A stretch of DNA of 64,000 bases from Canna indica (Eukaryota > Streptophyta > Magnoliopsida > Zingiberales > Cannaceae), in assembly GCA_034359265.1 (NCBI GenBank), contig CP136892.1, positions 83,382,001 to 83,446,000 on the forward strand. The letters are read 5' to 3'. Under the pieces are notes generated by a model, which saw only the letters and a list, made by a program, of their open reading frames with translations, made no database searches and was not told where the DNA came from. A program made the translations under genes and the position numbers. Positions within the stretch are counted from its first letter, which is position 1; each line of letters starts with the position of its first letter. Shown piece by piece: positions 38,101 to 50,184 of the stretch.

Positions 38101-41100
38101 GCTCAAAAAAAAAACCAGTATCCACATATCCGCTGAAAGTTGATACAGTCTCAAAAGTATATGAAGTTGCAGATACTATGCAGGAGTCAAAGAAAAAACC
38201 AAATGACCTTAGATTTGAGGAGAAAGGGCTCACGTCTACTTCTGACCATGCCTCAAGTTTCAATCCTCATCAGAACCTTATCGTATCTGAAAGTTGCATT
38301 TCAGACTTGTCCACACAGGGATTAAGTGCCCACCCTTCGAAGTGGAACAATCAACTGCCATCTGCATCAAGTCATGCTACAACCAAGGAATTGAAAGAAC
38401 AAAATGGACTTGCCACTGGTCATGTCATCGTGGAAAATAGCAGCCCCAAAATTGGATCTTCCACAAATCTGACAAAAGCATCTACTGAATCAAACCCTCC
38501 AGTCATGGCTCACTGCAGTGAAGATAGAGTGACGGAATTGACTGGGAAGAATTTAATAAAGAAAATTAACCATGATGTAAGTCTTGGATTTGGTATCTTC
38601 AACGAAGCCTTTTTGTCGCTTCATTTTTCAATTAGTATTTATGTTGGGAACATGAGATAATAACCGAATTAAAAACTATTATTTTATTTGTTGTATCTAA
38701 TGTTAACCAGCCAAAGAAACCTGAGGGACCCAACAAAAATAAGGGGCTTCACTCTAATACGAACAAGCCGTTGATGCCAGCTACATTTGTTAGTCATAAT
38801 TCCAATTTCCTATATATTTTGGTTAAACTCTCACCTATTTCCATCTTGTAGTTACTAGACTGTACTTGGCTTATTACACTTTCTCCTTCTATACTTTTTC
38901 ATAAATAGCTGTAGTCACTTACAACACAATTAACAGTTTTATTCGTTAGTTAATTACTCAATTTTTTGCTGTTAATTGTAAAATAAATGATCTCACTGCA
39001 AAGTTTCTTTTTGAGATAGTATCCAAGTATTTAAAACATAATTCAATTCTTATCTAAGCAAGTAAGGATGCCTTCGTTTTCTTCTCAAATTTAATTAATA
39101 CCAATAGCTTGTTTAACTTTAGATGCTCTTAAACATTAAGCATGAATGGTATTACCATCTTTATATTGTTCAAGTTGGTTAATTCAGGTACCTCATGGTG
39201 CTGGACATGTAATAGTGGATTCTCATTTTCTATTGTTACTTTGAGCCTTTCCATGTTAGGCGACAGGTCAATTTTGGGAAGATTGGAATCTCATGAAGCA
39301 TATTCTCACTATTTTTTCATCATTGCATATGTAGTAATATTTTTCTTTCAGGATTTATTTTGTAGTGGGTTTTTCTAGCCTTACAAGTTCTTGTCCTCCT
39401 ATCACTCTTGCTTCAGTAAGTGAGTCGTACCTAAGATTTAAGCATTTCAAGTTTCCATCTTAATTTGCCTGCAAGTACTATGCCTTCAGAGAATCTTAAT
39501 TCAGGGTCCTAATCCTAAATAAGATAATGGTTAACTGAACAGATCGAAGATGGGTTATAGTTAAGCTTTAGAAATCCAAAAATATATGACAATGGCAATT
39601 TATAGCTATAAATTTTACATGGGAGGGGCTAGGAATAAACAAGTATGTGAGATAGGAGATGGGGTGGATGTTATTAGCTGGTTTTTCCTGTTAGACTTGA
39701 CGATACCAAATAAAGTTGAAGAAACCCAGAAGATCTTATTTTATGTAAATTATGATACAAAAAACTATTATTTTCTTACTGGTTTGACAAAAAAGAAATC
39801 AAATCATGCCAGTTTCTAGAATGAACAAGGATGGGAAATCTTAACATTATAATGTTCTGATTAAATTGTCTATCTTCAAATTTTCGACTCTAATAGACAT
39901 GATTCACTATATACTTACTACCTAAATAAGAGTCTTAATCAGCAATAAAACTTTAGATATGACTCTAAATACTTGCTAATATCTGCAACAATGAAGTTTA
40001 ATCAAAATATCAAAATAGAAACATGTCTTGACCACATCTGAGCCGACTAGGATTGATTCTACATGCAGATCTAATGCTTAAGTTTGACCTAAATCAGAAT
40101 AGTCACATATATGCTTAAGAAGTTTATTCATTATGAATGAAGAATGAGATGAGCTTTCCTTGAGTTTTGCACAATATTAAATTGTGTCACTTAAACATGT
40201 CATTCACATTCTTCAGGTACACCAATCTCCAATCACTAGGGACCGAGCTAAAAAGTTTCTCATGGCTTCCCCCAAATCTCTTAACTTGAGAACATCTAGA
40301 TCAGGTAAAGATTCCATATCCTCGATTTGTGAACTGCAACTTCGTTAAACCATCCCTTATTATTAAGGTTATTTCATAAGTTCAAGACATAATAAATGAA
40401 GCGCCCTCTGGGACTGTTGGCAGGCCGATTGATTGTTCCTCCTCTGGATAATGGATGTCAGCAAATTGTCTATGATGCGGTATGTAACTCTTCAGTACTG
40501 GTGCATTGCCTGGTGTGCAAAACAAGCTTAGCCATGATACAATTAAACACGTACAAACTCTGTACCTACTGCAAAAATGAACAGAGCGAAGATGGGTTAT
40601 AGTTAAGCTTTAGAAATCCAAAAATATATGACAATGGCAATTTATAGCTATAAATTTTACATGGGAGGGGCTAGGAATAAACAAGTATGTGAGATAGGAG
40701 ATGGGGTGGATGTTACTAGCTGGTTTTTCCTGTTAGACTTGACGATACCAAATAAAGTTGAAGAAACCCAGATCTTATTTTATGTAAATTATGATACAAA
40801 AAACTATTATTTTCTTACTGGTTTGACAAAAAAGAAATCAAATCATGCTAGTTTCTAGAATGAACAAGGAAGGGAAATCTTAACATTATAATGTTCTGAT
40901 TAAATTGTCTATCTTCAAAATTTCGACTCTAATAGACATGATTCACTATATACTTACTACCTAAATAAGAGTCTTAATCAGCAATAAAACTTTAGATATG
41001 ACTCTAAATACTTGCTAATATCTGTAACAATGAAGTTTAATCAAAATAGAAACATGTCTTGACCACATCTGAGCCGACTAGGATTGATTCTACATGCAGA

Positions 41101-42705
41101 TCTAATGCTTAAGATTGACCTAAATCAGAATAGGCACATATATGCTTAAGAAGTTTATTCATTATGAATGAAGAATGAGATGAGCTTTCCTTGAGTTTTG
41201 CACAATATTAAATTGTGTCACTTAAACATGTCATTCACATTCTTCAGGTACACCAATCTCCAATCACTAGGGATAGAGCTAAAAAGTTTCTCATGGCTTC
41301 CCCCAAATCTCTTAACTTGAGAACATCTAGATCAGGTAAAGATTCCATATCCTCGATTTGTGAACTGCAACTTCGTTAAACCATCCCTTATTATTAAGGT
41401 TATTTCATAAGTTCAAGACATAATAAATGAAGCGCCCTCTGGGACTGTTGGCAGGCCGATTGATTGTTCCTCCTCTGGATAATGGATGTCAGCAAATTGT
41501 CTATGATGCGGTATGTAACTCTTCAGTACTGGTGCATTGCCTGGTGTGCAAAACAAGCTTATCCATGATACAATTGAACACGTACAAACTCTGTACCTAC
41601 TGCAAAAATGAATAGGGTGGTGTATCTTCGCCTCACTTTCTTTCAAAAAAAAAGATAGTAATTAAACACTATGTTCAAGCAACAATGTTTTGGAACTTAA
41701 TATCTGTAACAATAAAGTCAAAACAATGTTATGGAACAAGCTGTTTTGACTTTAATAGTTCTTGAGATGCTGTAAAATGCCTCAACTTTATTTATGCATG
41801 TTTGCAGGATGGTTCAATTGCTGGCATTATGCGTGTTGATTTGCTGAGTTCTCCTAGCCTGAGTTCTCCTAGCCGAGGTTTGTTCACTTCAATATTTATT
41901 TGACTGTCGATATAATTTTATGTTCATGTGTATCTCATTGATAGCTGTTTTGACTTTCTGCAAGAAATTTGATTAGGACAACAACATTTGTTTTAATATC
42001 TTCAATTTGCAGACTACTACATGTTTAAATACCCATGTGGCAGAATCAATCATGTGATATTTGCACATGTCCAAATGCAAATTAATATATTTTATAGTCC
42101 CTAAATAAATATTCTATTGCTCTTATTTTTTTCCCTTTGAGAAAGTGTTGTACTTACACCAGTCCACTATGCGGTGGACATGTCACAGATGAGTAAATTA
42201 TATCCTGGACATTAATGTTGTATATGTTTCTTTCCATAAGGTAGGACGTTTTTTTCCGAAGCAATTCAGATGATATACTTCGGATATATTTTGAGGACTA
42301 TTGCTAACATGCTCATAACTTTTACCTCTTCTTCATACTGGAACATTTCTTATTCTTTCTTTTTTTTATATATTTCATCCTGGGGTTTTCATATTTATAG
42401 CAACGAGGAGAGCAGCACCACCAGATGCTGTCTTGCATTTGAAACTATTTTGCAATTTCTGCTTTATGTAGGCGGTTGAATTCCTTCTCATATCACTCAA
42501 TAGAAGCAGCGCAGATTTTAATAATTGGACTGGAATTGCTTTCCATTGTTGTCTCAAGCTGTTACAAATTTGTTCATTTATGATTGCAGATAAATGGATG
42601 ACACGAGAACTAGTGACTCAATTATCCTCAGTTAAATTCCATCCATTGTTTTTGCACTTTGCAGGAAGCATGTCGGAACCTTCGAAAAGGAGAAAAATTC
42701 GTTGA
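35195..42705 (+). CDS. KNL2: KNL2 / Mis18BP1-like centromere protein with SANTA domain, 909 aa, 12 exons
   Basis: Exons: 35195-35281, 35398-35480, 36097-36241, 36544-37279, 37375-38576, 38711-38788, 40217-40304, 40424-40479, 41248-41335, 41455-41510, 41808-41877, 42665-42705. All GT-AG, in frame. Residues about 30-122 are the SANTA domain: VFLSDWWLIEADRASEGKRL, FCSAPIIKRHDAYNLEAADG, FLIGFPYDWDAY. Known KNL2 proteins help deposit the centromeric histone CENH3 and bind centromeric DNA. The C-terminal region holds a CENPC-k-like motif, TSRSGRLIVPPLDNGCQQIV, continuing YDADGSIAGI, here encoded twice (residues about 803-823 and 851-871) because two exons are tandemly duplicated. The aromatic/Trp normally following the PPL of the CENPC-k motif seems replaced by Asn-Gly. 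The middle is long and disordered, with internal repeats. The basic tail SKRRKIR could be a nuclear signal. Whether both motif copies are used is unknown. Confidence 0.93.
37755..38090 (+). repeat. Diverged internal coding repeat in KNL2 exon 5
   Basis: Two successive protein segments align: STSMEEGPSGEENLGDRSM ... GICTHSRHILCSPG and STSTKEMPLGEENLRDKSM ... GICTRSGRILNSSA, each about 55 residues. The end of each (THSRHIL, TRSGRIL) resembles the TSRSGRLI start of the downstream CENPC-k-like motif. Confidence 0.8.
39543..41615 (+). repeat. 1.03-kb tandem segmental duplication inside KNL2
   Basis: Copy 1 is 39543-40584 and copy 2 is 40585-41615. They begin ATCGAAGATGGG/AGCGAAGATGGG and end GCAAAAATGAACAG/GCAAAAATGAATAG. 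They are nearly identical with a few substitutions and small indels. Each carries a complete pair of exons (88 and 56 nt) with the same splice sites, together 144 nt, so adding the second pair keeps the reading frame. Confidence 0.97.
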
Positions 42706-43900
42706 ACACACCTTGTAGCGGGATTGCGAACCAAGTATACATCCGTGTCACCTTTTTTTAAAAAGTTTTCAAGGCAATCACCGCTCACCAAACTTGCAAA
42801 CTATAAATTGCCTAGTTTTGTGAAATACATGTCTAGTGTTGTGTATATAAACGTCGTTAAATGACATCTGTAATCTGTTCAATCCATCCTTTGCATTTAA
42901 CAATCGTGTAGCCAAATTATTGCTCATATTACTCTTTAATCTGTTCACCAGATCAATGTTGCCAAATATTTATCTTATCCTGTTATTTTCGTAATAATTA
43001 GTGAAGGATTAATTCCTTCGTTGGTACTCAAAATTTCATAGTTTTAGAACACGTGACATCTTGCATGATGCTGATGTGATATTTTTTCTTATACTGCAAA
43101 CGTCATAGAAAATAAAATTTGAATACTTATACTCTAATTTTTATAGATCAGGTATGAATTTAAATGGGGAAATAGTTATAAGCCAATAAAGGAATCAACC
43201 CAATAGTTAAATACAAGGAATGTAGCTTTTCTTCGTACAAATCGCTCAAATTTTACTGTGCCTATAAATAAATCTGATCTGAGTGGCAACTACACTAATA
43301 AGTTACTATTATTACGAATAAATCTGACATGAGAGCAACTATATTAATAAGTTCCTCACTGTTATTACGATGAAAAATACGTTGCGCTGTTTTATCTCCC
43401 CTCAGCACATTCCTTGTTAGCATTCTTAAAACTCCAGGTCATATATGATCCAAACTTTAAAACTTAGCCACAAGCTTCAGCGTACTTTGGGCTTGGAGTA
43501 TATAAGACCACGTTTTAAGAGACATCCAAGTAGTGCAATAACACAGATAAGGATCTCGTCATCTTATTAGTTCAGTGCCACGTTTGCTTAGCTGTACCAT
43601 GAATAAACATGGGTGGTAGTGGTACTAGTATGAGAATTGACGATTAATGTACAATATTAAATGTCAAAACAGTAAACATCAAAACTAATCTAATGTACAA
43701 TATTTCTACAGAAACACTTGATTTAATTTACATGAAGAAAGGCGAAGGTGTAAACAATATTCACATTCGGGCAGAACAAACTCTCCAATAACCAAATTTC
43801 AGAAGAAAAAACAATGAAACAGTATTGTCCATAAAATAAAATGCCAAATGTACAAAACATGTACATAATATATACCTAATCCATCCAATGTGTTCATCCT
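42706..43900. other. Convergent intergenic region, KNL2 / U-box gene
   Basis: This contains the 3' ends of two genes transcribed towards each other. AT-rich; no gene, RNA or clear repeat found. Confidence 0.5.
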
Positions 43901-45744
43901 CTAGCAAGAATAATGTCGGTTGTGCAATGTCTGCTTCCATTTATCGAGAATCCCGACAGCCTTTCGGCGTGCCCTCGACGTACCATTTTGTGCCAGCAGA
44001 GAGATACATCCACTAGAGTCATCCTCCTCCCCGACTTCTCTAAGCTTTTTCCTATTATACATACAAATAGAGTAGAGAGCAACCACAGCATTCTCTTTAT
44101 TTCGCGCACAAGAATTCTCACTTATGATGCTCAAAAGGCAACACACTGCCCCAATCTCAGAAATTGCCTCCACAACTTCTTGGTTGCCTGACAGCAGAGC
44201 AAGGATGGCTAGTGACTCATCCACGAGAGAACGGCTGGCTATGGCATTCAAGACTACCCGTAGCACACCTCCACGCATTGCTCTTGCTCTGTTCTCATGA
44301 GCCATACATAGGCTAAAAATAGCAGACCCTGCATCCTTCTTGGCAGTTAAACTGCCTTGCTCCAACAGCTCTACGAGGGGTTTAATTGCCCCCATCTCAC
44401 CAATCCTGATTTTGTTGGAATCAAGTGCTGATAAGCTGAAGAGAGCTGCTGCTGAATTACTACGAGTCTCCATTCTTACCGACTTCAGAGCACTGATGAG
44501 AAAGGGTATGGCTTGAGGATTGTCTCCGAGAATCTTCTTATTTGTTTCGTGGATGGAGATGTTTAGAATTGTTGTTACAGTGTCCTCTTGTACTTCCGAG
44601 TCAGCACTCAACCCAGAAACAGATACGGCGGCAAATAATTTGGGGATTGCATCAACAGTTTCTCCGACGAGGGCTCGCAAAGATCTGTTGGACTTAGTGA
44701 GGAGTCGAAGTTCGCTAATGGCTTGCTTTTGTTCCATAAGGCATGAGGGAGAACAGATCTTATGGAGGAGTCCATCGAGCACATTCTTATGTTTGCTTGT
44801 GATTACTCCTTCACCTTCCTCTTGCTCATTTTTGAGTGGAGGGAGAGAAACACCATGTTCCATGCACCAGTGAAGGATCATCCCGCGAACAAGGTTGTTA
44901 GGGATGAGAATAGTGTGGGGGAGGACCTGTTGGGTCTGTGGGCAAGTCCGGTTGCCAGAATTCAGCCACTCCTGAATGAATGGTCGGTCATAGGTCTGCA
45001 AAAGGACAAAAACAATACACCTTTGTCATTCATACTGAAGAAAATAGTAGAAAACCACTATTAACATCAATGTGCATAACAAGCATATCACAGAGTGCTC
45101 AAAATCACATTCAGTCCACAAAAAGTGAGACATAGATTAATTGCCCACAATATTCTTGATCTTTTTGCATAGTAGTCTAGTAACTGTTCTTATGATTTTT
45201 ACAAATCATTTTCCAGTTATACATTTTAGTTTCACTGCATTCCCTTTTCTTCAACTATAAAAACTGGTTTTACTTATAAAATTACATGGTATATGTTATT
45301 TATACGAAAGCCTCTAAACATAATTGGTGGTAGATGTTGGTTTGATACCATCCATTTTTCTTTATATAAGCAAATCAAATGCCTTGTACCATCCCCTTTT
45401 TCTTAACTATACTCAATCAACTCAAGTTAACCAATAGAAAATAAGAAGACCTAATGCCATAGTAAATATCTCCTTTGTGACCTAAGAATCATGCTTAATT
45501 TGAGTAACTTTAGCAACTGACTTAACCTTTTTTTACTTATTCAAAGGCACTTCAGCTCTAGGTCTAACTCAAAACAACTTAGAACTTGGAAAGACACATG
45601 AATAAGAAAGCAAAAGTAAACGCGTTTAGTCTAAAAATAGAAAAAGGAGAAAAAATCATCTCAAGGGCAACCTTGTTCTTATAAGTGACTTAAGACTTTC
45701 AGTATTGAATAACAGCTTTTGTTCATAAAAGAGACTCAAAATCA

Positions 45745-45785
<41 letters not shown>

Positions 45786-46917
45786 TTGAAGAATAACTTA
45801 TTCAATAAAGCATTCTTAGCCCAATTACGATGAGCAAAGAATATTCCAAATATTGTCTTTGTGGTCACTAATGATGCATTTAGTGAAGTGGAAGCAAAAC
45901 ACAATACTGGCCAGCATACAGAAGACAAAATGCAGAAGCTTTTTCAGATCTTTAAAATATTTAGGTTGCACATGACATTGTTTGTGATTTTTATTCTCTA
46001 AAAATATAGATCACAAGTAGCATTTATGCTTTTTCTTTAAAAAAATTGTGTTTTGCAACACAGAGATAACCTTGAGTGTTCATCACTTGATAGCTAGTTT
46101 AGGAAAGTATCGGATGCAATTTCTCCAAAGTGGTGCAATCAAAGCTTATTTGAAATGGCATTTGCCAAGCAAAATATTTGTAATAATCTCAGTAAGTATT
46201 TATGAGAACAAAAATTAAAACAAACCAATAGATTAACGAAGAACTGATATGTCTATTTCAGGTATATGTACGACACACAATGTAGTAATCCAAACGTAGC
46301 GTTGTTTTTCCTCAACCAAGGATAAAATTTGAAGTCTCAACTTATTTTTTCACTTCATAGCTAAAAAATGAACAAAAAATCGGCAGAAAATATCGAAAAG
46401 AATTGCAGAAAATCCAACTACAAGAAACCCAACAAATCCTAATCCATCCAAGAAAAACAAAAATGCTAAAGCAAGAAACCCTATAACAGCGTGCAATCTT
46501 TAATTCAGTGTATCCAAACTTCGTCGCGAACTAAGATTCAAATGAGAAGGAAGCAGAAGAATAAATGTAACCCTAAGGATCTTAAACCTGTCCCGAAGCC
46601 AAGACCACAGGATCCCTCATCAACTCCGACGAGATGGGACACCGGAAATGCTCGGGGACCGCGTCCGAATCGATTCTCTCATTGTTCAGCAAGGCCACTC
46701 GCTGCTTCTCGTCGGAGCCTCTGTTCCCCGTTAAGGTGGCATCTTTGAGCGCCACGAGCACCCTGGACGCCTCCTCGTAGGTCTCGATCCGCTCGTCATC
46801 CTCCACGGAGATCGCCCTCGCCAATCTCTTCAACTCGCTCTTCAACTCCACCGCTGCCGACGCCGCATCCGCCGCCTCCAGCCTCGCCACCATCACCGCC
46901 GCGTCCGGCCTCGCCAT
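43901..46917 (-). CDS. U-box/ARM-repeat E3 ubiquitin ligase (PUB9-like), 474 aa
   Basis: Two exons (minus): 46588-46917 and 43901-44995, joined at ...LASGQ|TYDRPF, a conserved intron position inside the U-box. After a short N-terminal helix-rich region (LEAADAASAAVELKSELKRL), the U-box spans about residues 90-163 with VPEHFRCPISSELMRDPVVL and NRTCPQTQQVLPHTILIPN, lacking zinc ligands as U-boxes do. The rest is a run of ARM repeats (for example TRSNSAAALFSLSALDSNKI, KKDAGSAIFSLCMAHENRAR, RNKENAVVALYSICMYNRKK). Length and layout match the Arabidopsis PUB9/PUB8-type group. It transfers ubiquitin from an E2 to a substrate bound by the ARM region, in cytosol or nucleus. Substrate unknown. The single intron (1.6 kb) contains a (CA)n run. 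Confidence 0.95.
45760..45778. repeat. (CA)n microsatellite in U-box gene intron
   Basis: Short CA dinucleotide run of about nine units, next to a TA-rich tract. Confidence 0.9.
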
Positions 46918-47400
46918 CGCCGCCGCCTAAAGCGAACGGGTAGGACCAGGGCGATGTTCCGAGAGGTTAAGGCTTCGCCACTCGGTTCTCCTTCGGCTCG
47001 GCTTCGCCCTCGTCGTCGTTTCCCGCTTCTCTCATCCCTCGTCTTCTCTCCTGCGCTCGAGTGAGAAGACAAAAGCCCGAGCGCTCTGCTTCCACGTACA
47101 TCAGGTGGCTTTTTCTACCGTCGCCCAGGTACTTGTATTATCACTTGCTTTCCAATTGGACAATTCTGTGAGGCCCACATGAAAGCAAATGTTAACCAAT
47201 AAAATATCAGGTACAATTTTTTGTAGACTATAAAATAGTTAGGAAAAGGTTTCTTTATTTAGTTCATTTTAGCTGACTCGATTCATATAGAATAGTGGAT
47301 AGGAAGCGTTAGATTGCTCCACTGGAACAGGTTAAGAATCAGTCACCATTGAAAGCTTTTCCATTCTTAATTTCTTTTTTCACAATGTAGTTAGGCTCCA
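46918..47400. other. Promoter-side region of the U-box gene
   Basis: GC-richer for the first 200 bp (46918-47130, presumed leader and promoter on the minus strand), then AT-rich. No distinct motif is strong enough to call. Confidence 0.4.
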
Positions 47401-47412
47401 TAGATAACCCTT

Positions 47413-47742
47413 GCGAACTACTCCCCGGGCGGGATACTTAACGCGTTAGCTACATCACTGCACTAGTTAATACGCACAACGCCTAGTATCCATTGTTTAC
47501 GACTAGAACTATTGGGGTATCTAATTAATCTCATTTGCTCCCCTAACTTTCGTCTCTCATCGTGAGATCGTGTGTCGATCTCGCAAAGTGCTTTCATCGT
47601 TGGTATTCTTTTTCGACCTCTACGCATTTCACCGCTCTACTAAAAGTTCCCTTTGCCCTTATCGTACTTCATCTTGGTAGTTTCCACCGTATGTCCATTA
47701 TTGAGCCCTGGGATTTGACACTTTACGCCCAATTGATTATGA
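47413..47742 (-). pseudogene. Plastid 16S rRNA fragment in the nuclear genome (NUPT)
   Basis: Read on the minus strand, this matches plastid 16S rRNA: the plus strand shows GGGCGGGATACTTAACGCGT, GGGGTATCTAATTAATC, CTCTACGCATTTCACCGCTC and GAGCCCTGGGATTTGAC, all complements of conserved rrn16 segments. There are many transitions compared with the conserved sequence and a small deletion around 47720, where GATTTGACA jumps to CTTTACGCCCAAT. It is a decayed insertion, not a functional rRNA. Confidence 0.92.
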
Positions 47743-47879
47743 TCCAAATTAAGAGGAAAACACAATGAAATAACCATTCACAAAAAAATAGAGTAGGATG
47801 AGGTAAGCATCAATTTTATTTTTTTGTTTGCATAACATGTATACACCATAACATACAATTGAAATAAAAAGATCCATTG

Positions 47880-48057
47880 TGCAATTTCAAAATTTGTACG
47901 AGATCCATGGGGATGCTATAAGTTTTTGTTGAGAAATAAGAAATTAGTTTTGAAATAAATTATTCACAAGGAATTGAACTCGTCGTCAGTCATACATGTA
48001 CCGTAATAATACAAATGACTCGCTATTCACTCGATTTCTGGTCAATAAGATTATGTA
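47880..48057 (+). other. Probable plastid spacer upstream of trnS relic
   Basis: The bases just before the tRNA relic (TCGATTTCTGGTCAATAAGA, then TTATGTA) look like the plastid spacer 5' of trnS-GGA. The left limit of the plastid-derived block is uncertain. Confidence 0.5.
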
Positions 48058-48145
48058 GGAGAGATGGCCGAGGGGTTCAAGGCGTTGTATTGGAATTGTT
48101 ATGTAGGTTTTTGTTTACCGAGGGTTTGAGTCCCTCTCCTTTTGC
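48058..48145 (+). pseudogene. Plastid-derived tRNA-Ser(GGA) relic
   Basis: It starts GGAGAGATGGCCGAGGGGTT and continues with the anticodon region TATTGGAATTG (GGA), a long variable arm (ATGTAGGTTTTTGTTTACCG) and a damaged T arm AGGGTTTGAGTCCCTCTCC. Relative to plastid trnS-GGA the changes are mainly C-to-T or G-to-A, including the T loop (TTCGAAT to TTTGAGT). A functional cytosolic tRNA is unlikely. Confidence 0.88.
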
Positions 48146-48385
48146 TTCTCTTAATTCACCAATATTACTGAACATAATATATTAAATCAAATAAAAATCG
48201 ATACATCATTCCAACCAGATGATCTTTTTTTGATAAAAATTATTTATTCATAATTACTACTGTTGTATGTAAGATACAAATATCGAAAAAAGAAAGAGCA
48301 AAAAATCTTACCGTTGGTTCATTTGTGATATGTGAATGAAACTATACATATGAGTGAACATAACATTATTAAGAGTTAACGTTAA

Positions 48386-48588
48386 TGATATGTTTGCTTC
48401 ATTGAATATGATAAGATTGAATTGAATAATAAATGAGGGAGGATTGTATATGAATTATTTAAATTCGATGTACATCAGATATAATATCAATTTAATTCTA
48501 TTTTTTTCTAATCACTACACTAAACAAATAATATGTATTAATTCATCTATTATCTTATTCTTTCTTATCCTACGAAGTAAATATTCAC
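48386..48588 (+). mobile_element. PIF/Harbinger-like MITE copy A, 203 bp
   Basis: The ends TGATATGTTTGCTTC and, inverted, GTGAATATTTACTTC are flanked by TTAA on both sides (48382-48385, 48589-48592). Inside lies TTTAAATTCGATGTACATCA, which also occurs inverted in copy B at 62040-62253. Confidence 0.75.
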
Positions 48589-48592
48589 TTAA

Positions 48593-49782
48593 AAATATTA
48601 GACCGGCTCTTTCGAAACCAATTAATTCATGAAAATAATTATTAAATAATTCATGAGGTTTATCTTGTTCCTAGTGGGTACTTAAATTGGGGAGTAGTAG
48701 TAGTAATTGAGGAGACCCACAGGCCTTCACTTTTGTCTTCATTTCTCATGCTTCCCTTGCAGTGACAGGTGGCGCTCTTACTTTGCACCCAATAATATTA
48801 CTTTATTTTGTTTTACGTGTTAAATCCACTCGTGCTTAGAGGATAATAATATTCGAATATATTGTCTATTGATATTGGATTCAATCCCTAATATAAGTTT
48901 TTTTCACGTCTTTGTACTTGTTATAAAGCTAATTTTTGAAAAAAGGTGATTAGAATTCATAAATGAGATTCTCTATCCTAATTTTTATGATTTAACAAAT
49001 ATATTACTCATAAAGTTGTCAACCTTTGTAATGAATTATACAGGTATTTTAAACAAGTCAAATTGCAATTTTACATGGATGCACTATCATGGATAGTGAA
49101 ATGGAATCCCACAACATCAATCAAAATACCCACATTGAATTATAATGATGCATGTTTGACACCCATTTGCTTGACTTTGACTATGACAAGCACTTGATTG
49201 ATTCATTAATCTTCAAGCTTTCAGTAGGCATTCAACAACATATATAATTCGTGCCTTAAAGAAATCAATTAGCCATTTTGCTCCAAAGTGGTCCAATAAA
49301 TTATAATTTATTGCAATGGCTAGTGGATATAATAAAGATATGATCCTACATAGATATGGCTTTTGTTGTTTGCGAGGATGATGACATGCCACTGACCATG
49401 ATTTAGACTCGTCACCATGCAATGCAAGCCTTGTATTTATACTCCTAATCTACTCAGCTTAATTGCATGGCTATTGGATTGATCTTAAATTAGTATCAGC
49501 TCTTCTGCCAGCCTTTCGTTTGACTTTTGATTTGATGTTGCAAATTATAACTCAATCAATCAATTGTAACAAGGCGGGTGTGACTAGCTAGCTATGTACC
49601 AAATCAACAAATAATAAGTTCCAAATTGATAAGAATTGAAATTGAAAAAAAAAAAATGAAATCAATTTTTATTGTGTACCCTTGATATTTTCATAAGTTG
49701 ATTTTAACAAAATAAAATATGTCTATTTTGATAAAATAACATATTGAAAAAAAAAGTACATATTAATCTCTGTCGGAGTTGT
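48593..49782. other. Spacer without supported genes
   Basis: AT-rich; short frames only. No RNA gene or clear transposon ends seen. Confidence 0.5.
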
Positions 49783-49790
49783 GTTGACAT

Positions 49791-50184
49791 TAGAGGTGGC
49801 AAAGCGGCCTTGTCAAAAATTTTAAGCCTGGCCCGGCTCGCGAGCCCGTTATCAACTAAAAACTTGCTAAAAATTTATAAAAAAAATTAATTTAAAATAT
49901 TTAAGACACTAAATAAGCACGAAATATGACATTTCACATGAAAAGTTTAATGAACTAACCCCACCTTTAATTTTAAAGCACTAAATAAGCACTAAACTAG
50001 ACTTGAAATTAATTTTTTTAATACTTAGCGGGCCAAACGGGCCGACCTAGCCCGGCCCGATAAGCACTGTCCCGGCCTGATAAGCTTATCGAGTCAATTT
50101 TTTTGGCTCGGTCCGCAATTATCGTGTCGTACTCGTATATTGTGCTATCGTGCATTCGTGTCGTGCCCATTTCTGCCGCCCCTA
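49791..50184. mobile_element. Small non-autonomous hAT element, 394 bp
   Basis: It begins TAGAGGTGGCAA and ends, inverted, TAGGGGCGGCAG, between perfect 8-bp duplications GTTGACAT (49783-49790 and 50185-50192). It has GC-rich subterminal GCCCGGC words around an AT-rich centre. The left end is nearly identical to the large hAT element at 1515, so an element of that family probably supplied the transposase. Confidence 0.93.

Noticed and set aside
39190..39378. Extra KNL2 exon after CAG at 39188
   Set aside because: The acceptor-like site is followed by a frame that stops soon, and the exon before it joins in frame to 40217 without it.
39586..40858. Paired frames starting MTMAIYSYKFYMGG
   Set aside because: They are intron sequence of KNL2, present twice because of the segmental duplication; no splice or start context supports them.
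47413..47742. Functional rRNA gene
   Set aside because: It is a short, mutated piece of plastid 16S rRNA without the rest of the operon.
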